DNA from: Pempheris klunzingeri
Taxonomy: Eukaryota > Chordata > Actinopteri > Acropomatiformes > Pempheridae
NCBI RefSeq assembly: GCF_042242105.1
Contig: NC_092026.1
Coordinates: 16,149,691 to 16,213,690, forward strand
Length of the DNA: 64,000 nt
Direction: 5' to 3'
Under the pieces are notes generated by a model. It made no database searches. It was given only the letters and a program-made list of their open reading frames with translations, and was not told the origin of the DNA. The translations under genes and the position numbers were made by a program. Shown piece by piece: positions 13,287 through 26,530 of the stretch. Within the stretch, counting starts at the first letter, position 1; each line of letters opens with the position of its first letter.

Positions 13287-14784
13287 AGGGCTCAGCTCAG
13301 TCAAGCCAACATATAGTAACTCTATCTGAATTGCTACCAGTGTTTTTCTGTGTCTGAATATGGAAGACAGTTGTGTCCTAGTGTCCAGATTTTGACTTTT
13401 AAAAGTAGTTCAGCAGTTGCCCGTCCTCCTCCCAGCACCCTACAAGAGGCAGCAGCTCATTTGAAAATGTGATGTTTTATTTCATTAAGCTCCACTTTCA
13501 TGCATTGTGAAGTACGTCTGCTAAAATGAGAAACATTTCAGAAACTATTCTGATATTCATATTTGCTGATGTGTACGGAAACTGCTAAATTACGGAATAT
13601 ACATGATGAATATTGCAGTCTTTTGCTTCATTTCTGAGAAAGATAAAATCAATGTTGTTGGCATGATGGGGTTCTGCCAAGGCTCAGTGCCTATTGTTAT
13701 CGCTATGCATTTTCTGCAGATGATGAGAGGACAATGCGTCTTGACCCAGTTGGACCACGTTGCAGGAATGCTGCTTCATGCAGGCGATGACATTTGAAAT
13801 TACAATCCTCATTGTTGAAGGAGCTGAACCCTGACTTGGCCCCATCAGTAAATAGTCAAAACAGTCTCTTTTCCTCTGGCATTTTTCATGAATGCTTCCA
13901 TAGGATGCAGCTATTCTGCCACTATCAAAGGAATCCAGCTTAACCTCAATTAAATGTCAGGGGAACCTAAGATGAATGTGCAAAACGTATTATAATGATA
14001 TTTATGACACATTATAACACAATCAGGGCAAACTCCTTGTTAATAATCTGATGTCTGTGACACTTGTGAATGTTTATATCATGAAGAAGACTGAACAGTT
14101 TTTGTGTGTAGCATCCTTGAAGTTGCTATTCTCATCCCATCACTGCAAATGTTCTCAGTGGTTGAATCACCTCAGTGATGCCAGACGTCATTCTTAAATG
14201 TTTGCAATGTCCACATAGGTGTGAGTGTTGTGTAGTAAATTTCTGTTATTGTACCTTTTTTCTGTTACTGTAAAGAAAATACGTTCCTAGATAACATTCT
14301 TGGTTTGATTAATTGAATTAATTCCAACAAAGTACTTCTAGCGACACAACCTATTGTGTAACTAACTGTAATAGCTGAATACTTGCTATTGTTTTACTTT
14401 AAACCTAATAAACTTGCAAGAGATTGAAAAAAAAAAGTTTAACACAATTACGTACATGCTAGCATATTCCAACTTTATCTAACCTTATCTCACCATCTTC
14501 ACCAGTGAGTTTGCTCAGTTGTCATGGAGAGGACAACTCCAGATTTCTTGTTCAAGGTCAAGAATGAACTTTAAAGCTCGACATTAGTTAGAACGACATT
14601 AAAATGTATCATAAGAGTGACATCTTAACTCATTCATTGCCTCTGAAATAGTACACATTATATTCTGATAACAGGATTTGCAAAGGCACATTGTGGTGTT
14701 CCTCAGGGATCAATCATAGGGGCTCTTTCACTTTAACCAAATTACTAAACAGTCTTACCTACCCGTGCCAAGAAAAGGGAGAAA

Positions 14785-14806
14785 CCTTAACCCTAACCCT
14801 AACCCA
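14785..14806. repeat. Short telomere-like (CCCTAA)n tract
   Basis: About three copies of CCTAAC in tandem form a vertebrate-type telomere repeat motif inside otherwise ordinary sequence. It is very short, so it could have arisen by chance or by break repair. Confidence 0.55.
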
Positions 14807-17800
14807 AAGCAGGAGACAAGTTTTTAGAAAATTAATCAATTTCAGTGACCATGTGCAAATAAGACCAGACTCCTTCCACTCACAAGGTTCCACTGCTATA
14901 TTAGTTTTATTTTTTCATACATTTGTTTTGCATCGTTTTGAAGGTGAACATTTCTTTTTCAGATAGGAAAGAGTTAGCTTATACTGAATACCATTTTATG
15001 TTTGGAGTGCATTTGGTTTTATTGTTTTCATAAAGCAGCTCATCTCTGTCTCAAGGTACTCTGTTCTTTTTTCTCACAAAACTTCAGTACAATGAGTGTC
15101 ACTGTGAAGCTGAAAGGCTTGTATCTTGTGCCCTTGTCGAAGCTAGGAGAAATCAGGAAAACAAAACTGTAGCACATGTTTGTCCTCTTCAGGAGCATCC
15201 ACATAAGCACACAACAAAAAAATTTCATTCATTTTATTATCTGTCTCCAAAATTAAGTGATAACTGTTTAGGAGTACAGAAGGTATTTCTGCAGTGAGTT
15301 TGATGTGAAGTCTGGTTTGATGCACACAGGAGGATTCAGATCTGCTGCACCAGAGCACAATCAGTCTATGCCCTTCATTTTCAGCCCTGTCATGCACTCT
15401 AAGCAGGTAGGAGGCACTCTCACAGTTGATCCTATGGTTGGATCTGGCAACTAGGAACCATTTCATTTTGTTAGTATTTTGTTTTTAATCTACTGTTACT
15501 ATAGAAACACTGAAGGAAATTATGCCTCTCTCTCCACACAGTTTATAGTGGACTTATAGTGTCACTGACAGAACAGCAGAACCATGATAGTATAATATAG
15601 TAAATTCATGCACTACAACATGCTAAAGTTGAATGCTATAAATGGGAATTTCAGTTGGATAAAATGGTATAACACCTGTGAACAGCATTACTACACCTAA
15701 GGGTTTACATATGGACAGCCACCATCGTCCCCCAAAACAGCAGTTCAGTGTCAGTATCTCAAGCTTTCAGGTAGCTTATAGTCATGAATATCAAGTCATT
15801 TTTATCCTAATTAAGAAGAATCCTAATCCTCCTGTCCACTTGGGTCTGGGTGAACAAGAATAGTGCAGTATCTAATGAGGGAGGACTATTCATGCTTGTG
15901 CAACACTTGGCCATCATACAAATGGTCACAGAATGTTTGTCCTTCATCCTGGCCCTTCATGTTTTCCTGCATCTCCTGATACCTTATTATCTACAGCAGC
16001 GGCGTAAAAGGTGAGTACGGATGTATTGATTGTTGATGCCCTCAAATGGCAAGACTCAAGGGGGCGGTTACAGAAATGTTATTTCTAATGCATGTAGGCA
16101 TCAGCAAGCCGTGGAATGTTTTCATGTTGAATGGTGTTTGGTGAGGAAAAAAAGAAAAACATTTTGAGCATGAATAGACACACACAAACTCACACACACA
16201 CACACAAGCAGCAACATATAACAGAAAGAGCATATTTCATACAGGGTTGACCTCCATCTAGTGGCAGAACTGATGCCGCTTGAAATGCATTTAGATTAAT
16301 GTCAAAGCCTCTGCAACATGGAGACAGTGGTGACACTCTACCAGACTACTGTGGCCCTCGGAGAGTGGAATACAGAGCAGAATAGCAGAATACAGTATAA
16401 TATAATACAATAGAAGAGAGTGAAATACAAGATAGTGTAATTCATGAAGTATTCCAAAAAAATCATATCAACGCAAATAGAAATCATATGTTTCAAATGA
16501 TACTGATGATCGACAGTAAATCATGACACACCCTATACACAAACATTTACTAATTTATAGACTTTTTTCATTTGACATTTGTATAGAATTCTACATAATA
16601 AAGCTGGTCAGAAAACACCACATGAATTATTGTAAATATTTAATTTCAATGACAAATGCCTGTGTAAAAAAGCAAACAGTTACTTCTTGATAAGGCAGGA
16701 AGAGTAAAGGAATCACAATTGCCATGGCATTTCAAATGAAATGATTTCCCTTTGGGCCATGTAAAATGTAATTATGGCCATATGCGTTATTACATGCATA
16801 AAATCCTACAAAATCAGGAAACAGGTTGAACTATAAAAGCATATAATGGCATTAAAATAGGTAAAGCAATGTGGTGTCTGCGTGGAGCAGAAGCCTTTCT
16901 TTCAGGTAGAGGGATGATGGAAGTTTGACCAGCATGCCGTTATAAATAAATGTATAAACATGACTCAGTCGACTTCGACAATAGGCAACGGAATGCAGAA
17001 TTGTAAAGTTAGCGTGGAAACCCAACATCAAAGAAAACCTGTTTGTTACCTTTGCCACTGAGTACATCTGAATTGCTTACAGCACTCCAGACCTTGTAGT
17101 GATATCAGCCCGCTTTGCAGCAACCTGGTGTTTTTTTTAACATAAAGTGCTGTGGCTGTTATGAAGAGAAATATAACTCTGGAAACATAACCTGTCAGGA
17201 CTATGCTCATAAAAGACAATTATTCAAAGCCACAAAGAAAGCATCACATGACACCACAATGGACCATTGAATCTTTTAAATTTTACTTTTCAAAATTGTA
17301 TTTTTCTGTATGACAAACAGCAAAATGGCCTTTCCTCATATGAAAGTGGGAAAGTTATTACTATGACTTCCAAGCTGTAGTTGCTTCCGCTGCTGTTTGG
17401 GCTGTCTCATTAGCTCGTTCAATTTACAATTCAAACACGTCGTTTGAGATTCCATATGAGAACAGGCAGTTCAAGCATGAAATGCAGAGCTGTTCTCTTT
17501 CAGAGTTCATTTGTGAACTCCTTGTAATGTTTTCTGTCTTCATTTGCTAACTTATTTCTTTCTTTATATAAGTACGTTTCATAACTATGTTCATATTGTC
17601 TCAATGTGCCTCTGCAGGTTTTCTGTCAAACAGCCTGGATCCTTGCCTAAATGTGTTAATTAGCCATTTCATTATCTTTTTATGAAATAAACACTGCAGT
17701 CTAGTTCTACTAAAAAAGCAATGACAGCTGAAATTATACTTCTTTCCCATATGCTCTCCACGCAGACAAGACTTACCATCTTGTTACCATCTTATTACTC

Positions 17801-19632
17801 ATTCACATTGGACTTATTTCTTTGCAGCTGTTTAGAGGCGACAAACAGCTGACCACTTCTTATGATCTAACAATCATAGTGCATGACCTACGCAGTCATT
17901 AGACCTGTGTTAACTGTTCATTCATGATTAAAATGCAATGCATTACATACTGTATGTATGTGGACCTCTACGCAGGGCCACAGCCACGATTGTAGATAAT
18001 GAGGTCGTGAGTCAATATCAATCCCAAAAGAGACCAAAAGCAAAGTCTCTAAAAATATTTTAATATTTTTCATTTTGCATTATTTACATCTTTTGATTAG
18101 ATGTTGAATTATATTCATTGGATGTTTTATTAAAATGGAGCAGTTGTTTCAAGGACTATTCCTCTGAAAAGCAAAATGCTCATATCACATTCTAATCTTT
18201 CCCTCAGCTCCGTGGCACATTTCAGCATCTTTCAGCTCATTGTTTACACAACGTTACAGCTATGGTTCATCCTCTCTGCCTTCTCACATTGTTCTCAGCC
18301 ACAGCTCAGGACTTGGTGGAGGCCAGAACAGAGCTACAATGAGAGCGGACAGTATCGGACTGACTGCATCAGGTGGACAAAAAAACGATGACTCCTTAGT
18401 GTAGTTACGCATCTGCTGGATGCAGCCACTTCAAACGTTATCAGCCCATTTAATTGCCTGCAATCATTACCATTAGCATGCTTCAGACAGGGCCACATCT
18501 GTAGGCCACAGGACGCACATCAACTTATATTATCAGCACATCTGCAGCAATGGGTGTAATGCTACTGGACCTTCACTGTCATGGTAACAACAATATATAA
18601 ACGTGGCTGACATTGTGAGACACTTACAGTTTGGTTACATTTAGGCATCAAAACTGCTTGGTTTGGTTTAGAAAAAAGATCTTAGTATCCATCACAATGA
18701 TTATGATAGGAAGTGAAGTTATGTTGTGTACCTGACCCCAGTCCTTTCCTGAGAGAGTCCAGTGTTTGACCCGTCGACCCTCTCCGCACATGGACTTTAT
18801 TGCTCTTTATGTGCCTTAAGTCTTCTTTTGTTTTGCTTCTGTCATAAGTACCATAGCCTCTAAGCGTTTCTGTCTAAATGTGGGTACTTCCAGCTTACCA
18901 ATAGATGGTAAAAGCTTACTGAGCCTATTAGGAGGAGGAGTAGCGCCATGCTACTCATATCTATGCCCCTGATTACAACTGATAATGGCCATTTAAAGGG
19001 CTGATAACATGCAATGTGTGATTAGCTAACAGGTTCACCACATTAGCTAAAAATGTGGCACGTCTCTGGTGTTTCCTTGTTTCTGCTGCTCCCCACTGGG
19101 AAAAAGATTGCAGGTTTAACTCAAATAACAATAAGATGGTCTCTATTTCCCCTATAATTAGTACCAAAGTACTATTCTTGCTATCTACTTTGTGGAGAAA
19201 TAATAATTCATTAAATATGTATTTATTTTGGGGAAAAATCTATTTCAAATATCAGTCTAAAAATACTGGATCTAGCCTGAAAATTACCAAGCACAGATTT
19301 TTAACTGTAGAATGTCAAATCCACTTGGTTGCTAAAATGCCCAGATTCCGGTGAGAAAGAGGACATCAGTGATCTCAATGTTATCAGTGGTAGTTACAGC
19401 GCTACTTCTGACAATTACAGATCATGTGAACGTATTTTGATCAATTTGTCTGACAGGAGAAGTACACAGTACTGTCTACCAGATGCATATGGAAAGCAAC
19501 AAAATACAAATGTCTTTAGAACGCGTATGCATATGTGACACACAAAAGGCCCTGGAAATGAAGCATGTGCTGCAGAACACAAAAATTACATGCTATTAGA
19601 AAGAGTAGCAATTACCAGCACACTGGCTAAGC

Positions 19633-22600
19633 TCAGTACATATGGTCACTGTGGGAGTCCTTGTTTAGGAAAATGACAACATGGTCATCATCTCCTGGGT
19701 GCTTCTGTAGGAGACAGGAAAAGGGGCAAAAACGAGCATGACAGAAGAAAAATGAGTATGATATTCACCAGAGCATATTCTTGATAATGGTTTTTACTTT
19801 TAGATAGCATGCGAGAGAAAAGTGAGAGATATTTTAATATTGGCTTACACTGATCCTTGCTTTCATCTCCTTAACTTCTCTCAGCACAGGATCCTCCTCT
19901 AGAAATGGATATTGAGGATCTTTAAGCCACAGATAATAATGCAAATATTTTACCCAAATATATTCAATATATGTAAAATATTTCATAGACCTATGGCGGG
20001 GGTTAGCGGCACAATGATTCCCGGATTTAATATTTGATATCTAATATTCAAAGGCTTGAGAAGTTGGCTTACTGTGCTGTTTCCACAACTTCCTTGCCAA
20101 TATGGCGGTGCCCACCAGCAGCATTAAAGAAGCACACACCAGCAAAGACTCAAAGATGTGACTAAAACACAGACACAAAACACACAGTGGGCTGAACAAG
20201 TAGTCAAGAGCAGCTAAGGCTTACACTACATCTGATCTTACATAGAAACATGACGGCCAGGATGATGACACACAGATACTCCTGTACAAGAGGGTGATTG
20301 TGTGTGGGTGACTGAGCTGAGCTTGGGGACAGTATGGATTAGCAGCCACAGTGGTTAATAGTGTGAGAGGCACCACATCGAGCATTTAGGTTAAAATACA
20401 GATGAAATGAATTCCTCATAAACACTGAAATCATAAAGAGGTGCTTCACTCTTTACCTGTGGCTGTTCCAGGACTCCTTAATGATGGATTTGGGCGGAGG
20501 CAGGTGTGCAACAGACTGACTTGTGGTAGGTGGGGATGTCAGAGACGCTGCGGATGGAGATAAAGATATTATACACAGAGCTGAAAAAAAGATGCACTGC
20601 CATCAGCAAAACAGCATTTGTAGCAGCGACCGCAGGGTTCATAACATCAATATTCTTGATAAGTTACTCGTAATAATCGATACGAGGTACAGCTGGAGAC
20701 CTAAGAGCTCCTGCCATCTGTCAAATACACATATTGATCCTTAAAGCTGCACTTCTCATTTCAGCAGCCGCAAACTGACGTGGGCTAAAGGCCACAATTG
20801 TGCCTCTTTTCATCTAACTAAAATGGAAGGAGTTTCTGTCCGCGTGTTCGTGTGTCCGTCCTTCGATTTTCTTGACAAGCATTCATCTGATCCACTCCAC
20901 ACTTGCCGGGGGTTTTGCTGAGGACCCACAGAGGTGCAGGGTAGAGTGTGAGCTGTCCAGATCTACGGGACATATGTATTAGTTCTGTGTTATTAACGGC
21001 AGGAGTGTATTGAGAGGGGACCCCTAGTGACTGTTACATCGCTGAATGGCATGCTGGGTACAGCTCGCTCTCCATCGCTTGCGACAGAACATTCGGGGAC
21101 CATATGAAGAAATTGAGGCTGGAGGTGTTACGCTGTAGCAAAGTCAAACATTTCAAGCATCAGCAGTGTAACTATAGGAATGGACACTTTGGTTCCTGGA
21201 AATAGTCCAGGCTCAAATAGCTCGCTCACAGCAATGACTGTTCTCAACAAGCACATTTTGAACAAGCAGTGTACTAGTACAAATCTCTTTAGTACACTGA
21301 TCTGTGTGGTTTGCACAGATTTTCAGTAGATGTTTCTCAAACTAATAGCACAGGGAAAACTATCTTTTTTAATTCTATTAAAGATGCATTAATCAGTCAT
21401 TTTTTAATATGAGCATGCACTAACAGTAACAAACTCACTGATGAGTATCATCCAATTCTGCAGAGCTTTTTAGTGTCTTAGAGCTCATTGATTTGGTTTT
21501 CTGGCATCCAATTTAACTGTTTTGATTCACAGTCACTTGGTCTCATGCCACAAAATGCCAAAAAAAAAAAAACAGTTTATTAACCTTCCATTAAATGCAA
21601 GAAACAAAAAATGAAATAATAAAATTATAAAAACATAATTAGTTGTATTATTTTTTAGGAGTTCCTTGTGGACCTACTAGTCGTGGGTCGAGGTGTGACC
21701 AGCACATGCACAGATATCTGCTTTTGCCCTGCAGAGCACCAGTACCAGCCGGTGTCTCCCATCTGCAGCTTCTTTAAGGTTACAGTGAAAGCCCTAGTTC
21801 TGTCATCGCTGACGGCCACTGAAGTGTCTTCGTAGCTCCCTTCAGAACCTGTCAGCCGACAGGAGCTCCAGTCTCCACTCCGACACCACTTCTTCTCACT
21901 TTCTCTGTTGACAAGCAGTAACAGGGGAGTCAGTGGTGGCTGGCTGTCCATCAGAGCTTGGCTTCAATTGAAGATCTCAAACAAATAACCATGTTTTCCT
22001 GACTCTGCAAGTGAGGATTCTATATGGCTTGATGGTAAATAGAACTGACAAAATAGAAATACGATGAGAGGGACAATCAAATACCTGTATCTCTCACTGT
22101 AGAGGCATTCGATCGTGATGCTACTCCCTTCTTCCCCACTCACTTGGCTGTTCACCACTGACAAACCTGCAGGACAGACATTAAACTGAGCTTTTTTTTT
22201 TTTTTACAGGTGTCACTGAAGGCTTTTCAGTTTAAAATCACTGCATTACTCACCATGAATGACCTTTATGTTTTTGAAAGCGACGACATCAGCGTTCAAT
22301 ATACTGCCAATCTCCACGCCACACGCGTACCAGCCGGAGTCTCCCTCCTTCAGGTTGGTCATGGTCACAGTGAACAGCTGCTGGACCGGGTCGTCAAAGA
22401 TGTTCAAATTGTCCTCAGCTGGATTGGCCGAATGGGGGGCATCTGTTCGAGCTAAGCTGGTGCAGAACCCCCTCGTCGCCCCCCGACACCAGTATTTTAC
22501 ATAGCTGGCATACTGAGGCTCATAATGACATGGCACTGTGAGGGACTGACCCTCCAGGACCACCAGCTCCTGTGTGGTGGTTACTTCGCAGAGGAAAGCT

Positions 22601-23277
22601 GGAGGAAAGTAGAGATGACTGAATGTTGAACTCTATCTTAGACTTAAACTTCCAGTCATGCTGCAGTCAGTACAGAACAGTTCCTCACACTGGACACGTG
22701 CGATTGAGGAATAGTTGCCTTGAGCAATACTTGTACCACATTTATGGTTTCAGTTTCCTTTGTCACGAACACTTTTCCTACTTCAATTTCTCTCTCCATA
22801 CTTTTTTTCCCCCAAAATTGGATTATCCCTCTGTAATAGAGATTTCGGGGGGAGAAATATAACAGGCCTTTGGAGATTTGACAAAATAAACATCAAACAT
22901 ACTGTTGCCAAGGGGCAAACAGTACAGAAGCTTAGATTTAAAAAAAAAAAAACAACAACACAAAAGCCTTCTCCAGCTCCTGCAGAAAATGATCATTTTA
23001 ACAACCATTCTAGTCTGTCTTCAACAAATGATTGATACAGAAAAGTAATAAAATAGTTGCATAACAAATATTTTACACTGTAGCACCAGTATTGGCCAAA
23101 AGCACAACATTGGAGTCAGGGAACAGCAAACTAGACAGGAATCATCAAAGAAACTCCTTCTTCCATCAGTTAAAAGCTTATTGTCCAACTTGTGCAAACA
23201 TATGAGCTCAGCAGTCACTTATCATTACCTGGGATCCATGGTAACAGGCCGAGGGCGAGTGTGAAGAGTTGTGGCAT
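19633..23277 (-). CDS. CD300/pIgR-like receptor with two V-type Ig domains
   Basis: Eight exons on the minus strand join in phase: 23277-23229, 22598-22254, 22166-22085, 21904-21678, 20547-20457, 20161-20073, 19919-19849 and 19704-19633, giving 341 aa. Exon 1 is a signal peptide (MPQLFTLALGLLPWIP). Exon 2 is a complete V domain with the CD300/pIgR-type cysteines (VPCHY, KYWCRG, GWYACG). Exons 3 and 4 together make a second V domain (ECLYSE, KKWCRS, GWYWCS). Exon 5 is a Pro/Ser/Thr-rich stalk and exon 6 a transmembrane helix followed by RKLWKQH. Exons 7 and 8 encode a tail of about 50 residues. The tail has no clear ITIM, and the membrane helix has no charged residue that would suggest pairing with an adaptor. 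The exon 7 acceptor (GGCTTAAAG) is weak. The family call is firm; the ligand (lipid or immunoglobulin in relatives) and the exact fish paralogue are unknown. Confidence 0.85.
20815..21115. repeat. Probable degraded fish dispersed repeat in receptor intron
   Basis: The sequence in the intron between the second V domain and the stalk exon resembles a common teleost interspersed repeat, including TCACTT-like and TTGCTGAGGACCC segments. The call is from memory of the family, without an alignment. Confidence 0.35.
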
Positions 23278-24869
23278 GTTTCACCGTCAGTGTGGGGTTT
23301 ACTGAGCAATGTCTTTCCCTTGTGTAAACACAGGGTCTAGGTTCCGCAATGCCTGTTTCCGCTCAGTCATGTGACCGTAAATTGGATCCAGATGTTCCAC
23401 ATGTTAACCATGTAGGAGCCGGTCAGGTTTTTAATATCAAGGAGCATTTTTAGCAAACATTTCACAAGCTGTGAACTGTGGCACTGATGTAAAATACAAT
23501 GATTTGTCAATTTCTGTTATTAACAAGTAATAATAAACTAGTATGGTTGAATTTACTACCACCTAAGGCAAAATATATGAAAAAATGTAATTAAGAGTAG
23601 TTGTATTTCTGTATTCTTCGACATCCCCTGAATTGGTCCAGTAGATTGTCTCTGTAATCCTGGGGGGCAACGTCACCCGTCAACGTACGTCCACTAGGCT
23701 CAGATTGTTATTCAAAGTGTCTGACAACATTACGGAAAGGATCCCTACAGAGATAGTGCTGTTATACCACAGTTCAAAGCCACCAGACTCCATTGACAAA
23801 AACAGTCATTTTACATCACAGTTGCAGGTCCACAGCTGCTTCGGTTGGGTTGGTGATGTCGGTGTTTTAATGTGTCCAAATTAATGTGTTAAACCACCAA
23901 AATCACAGCAACTAGACAAGCAACTCCTGTGTTGTATAGCGTAAAATTCCTGTTAATTGAAAATAGCTTAACGGCTGTAGCTGAATACTGAGAGACAAAG
24001 TACTCAAGCTTATTCTCTGAAAATGTCAAACTATTCTTAAGCAAAAGTTTTGGCCTGTAAGATAAAACATGCCATCTTTACTCCCATTCTCCTGTTTCTA
24101 TTATTTCAGTGTTTGCCGTCTTTTTAATAACTTATTCTCCCAAACAACCGAATGTTCAGTGCCTCCCCTCCGTGACTGAAGAAGAATCCATTTGGCAGCC
24201 TTCAATGAAATTATTTGATTTTGATGCCTGAAAACTTTGGATTTGATCCAGTCTTCATTTGTTGGATTAAGCTTCTACACAGAGCCCCCACAGCCACTGA
24301 ATTAACAAACAATTATTCCAAGCCTCTCAATTTGCTCTGTGAAGGGTGTCAAGGATGTCCCTAAAGTCCCTTTCTGAATGCTTTGGCTACAAAGCCTTTT
24401 ATGGTCATCCATTTCCTGGAAAAATGAAGGCAGAGCTCAAAAGTGAAACTTACTGTTCTGGGCAGAATCGAAACCTAACTTCCATAAAACTGTTCCAGCC
24501 AATCAAATCCCATGGCATATCCCCTTTCCTTTCCCTTCCTCTCCTCTCCAGCTTAAGCAAAATGGTGCCATGATGCCTCCTAATGTTTGTTTTTATTACT
24601 GGGGGTTATAATATAGACTCTGCTACTTAGTTATTTTAATGTAACACCAGTTCTTTGCCAAATAGGCTATTACTCTAGATGGACCATTGATTTTTCTTCC
24701 AGTCCAGGAAGGAGCAGTTTAATCAAAAATACATAACAACTCTACTGTATGAATTACTCTCTTGTAATATTGTCTGCTCTCAGGAAGACGTGGGTTGCAG
24801 TCTGATTCTTTAGCACACCGTGTACGGGAAAAGCACTTGCACTGTGAGTTATAATTTTATGGTTCTTTA

Positions 24870-25612
24870 TCTTCCACTCCACTAAATCTCCGAGTCAAAT
24901 ATTGTACTTTTCACCCCACCGTCTTTATTTGACTTTCAGATAAAGGTTTTAGAAATCTATAATGAGTATATAGACTATAAAACATTTTTTAAATTAAACC
25001 ACCAAACAGTATACGAAATAGCTGGAGTCAGCTCTACCTCCCCCAGTCGCATTAAAATGTGGCTTACATGTAAAGGCATCAGTATTAATATTAATTAAGC
25101 ACACAGATCATAAGTGAGAGTAGTAATACACCATAGAAATACTCCATTACAAGTAAAAGTGCTGCATTCACAGTTCCAATATACTGATTAAGTAAAAGTA
25201 CTCACTCATGTTTATTACATTATTATACCGTAATCATTGATGCATCACTGTGTTCATCACTTTTTAATGGTGTTAAAAGTGGAGATGACTTCACTTACTT
25301 TACATACTGCTGGGATGCTTATGAATTTATCTGTGGAGATCAATAAAGTCATAGTTTAACCTCTAATAATACATCAGAATTCATTTATTGATTAGATTTT
25401 GTATGAGGCATTTCAATCCGTACAGTTCCTCGTAGCTCAAGCTGTCAGATAAATGTAGTGGAGTAAAAAGCTGAGACCCCCACAGAAAATACCTCAAATT
25501 GTGCTTATGTAGTACCCTTGAGAAAATGTACTGTGGCCATAGTATTAAGACAAAGTGGTTGTGGTACATTAACGTAAGTAAAGGATCTGAATACTTCTTC
25601 CACCACTGACTG
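24870..25612. repeat. Fish dispersed repeat, 'CTTCTTCCACCACTG'-ended family
   Basis: The right end reads GGATCTGAATACTTCTTCCACCACTG. The interior contains ACTCCATTACAAGTAAAAGT and AGTAAAAGTACTC. The same words in the opposite orientation begin the repeat at about 34862 (GTGGTGGAGGAAGTATTCAG). I know this family from teleost genomes, but its boundaries here are approximate. Confidence 0.55.
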
Positions 25613-26411
25613 TTCACACTGTCATTTAATGAGCAGCATAATGAGTCACACAGAGGGCTGATCCCAGGTCAGATATGTCCAAAATCTGGTCTCTTTGTTC
25701 CCACAGTCCCCACTCTCACTGCTTTATTCTAACCCGTCCTCAAAGGGGCCGGTGCCAGTGTTATCCACTTAATATGTAGAGGTGGGTAGACAGACTACCT
25801 CTGTCTCTGCTATTAAATCAGCATAGGAAGAGATTTAGATCTGACCTTTACAGGGGAGACCTGGGACGCCAGCGTCATTCCGTCCAATTTTATTCTCAGT
25901 GTGGAAGGCAGTTTCATATCCAGCTCAAACCGGCCCACACATTCACATCCCCACAGCCCCACGGCCCTGTGCAGTTAAAAGTGATTGAGCTGGAATGTGT
26001 TTGACTCTATCAGGTTTTCCAGAACAAGTCATAGTAATGGCAAAACCTCTCATTGCTCTGGGGTGTAATGTTCTTTCTATCCGCCCCCCCCCCCCCCGGA
26101 GCGCGATAAGGCAGCGGGCCTCCGGCTTGTTGAGGCACTCTCATCGGCTGAGGAATACACTGCAGTTTAAGGTCTTCAACTTTAAAGTAAAAGATGCAAT
26201 CCATGGGGTTCAAAGCAGGTTCTGCAGAAGGATGGAGGTCTTTCCGGGTCATTTTCACTGAGTTATATTTTTTGTCACGTCAGCCTTTAAACAGATGCTT
26301 CCATTTTCTGTAACCCACACCAGATGTAGCATACAGCTCCCACAGACCCTGATGGAAAAAGTCCTACATGAAAATGGTCCTCAAGAGTCCCCCCCCCCCC
26401 ACCCACCCACC

Positions 26412-26530
26412 AAGATCATACCGGCCCTGTTCTAGCCTCTCTTTGCTGGTTACCAGTCAGATTTACAATTGATTTCAAGATTTTACGGATCACTTCTAAA
26501 GCACTTCTTGGCTCAGCCCCCAGCTACTTT
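26412..26530 (+). mobile_element. LINE reverse-transcriptase C-terminal fragment
   Basis: A short frame reads LASLCWLPV, then IDFKILR, then KALLGSAPSYF, which resembles the conserved segment after the RT core in fish CR1/L2-type LINEs (LHWLPV..RIDFK..L..YKAL.G.AP). Only about 40 codons survive. Confidence 0.65.

Larger units (their letters stand above)
6491..19632. other. Long intergenic region without recognisable genes
   Basis: About 13 kb of AT-rich sequence separates lrrc24 from the Ig receptor gene. The longest open frames, up to about 120 codons, have no recognisable domain or splice-consistent neighbours. Within it I see a truncated SINE copy (about 13171-13286), a short telomere-like tract (14785-14806) and a small CA tract (about 16183-16206). 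Nothing else can be supported. Confidence 0.6.

Noticed and set aside
13603-13797. A 64-codon open frame with a plausible start
   Set aside because: No recognisable domain, no splice-consistent neighbour and composition like the surrounding intergenic DNA.
21655-22563. T-cell receptor or immunoglobulin V segments next to dad1
   Set aside because: There is no recombination signal sequence or J motif. The extra cysteine pair and WYxC pattern are of the CD300/pIgR type, and stalk, membrane and tail exons follow.
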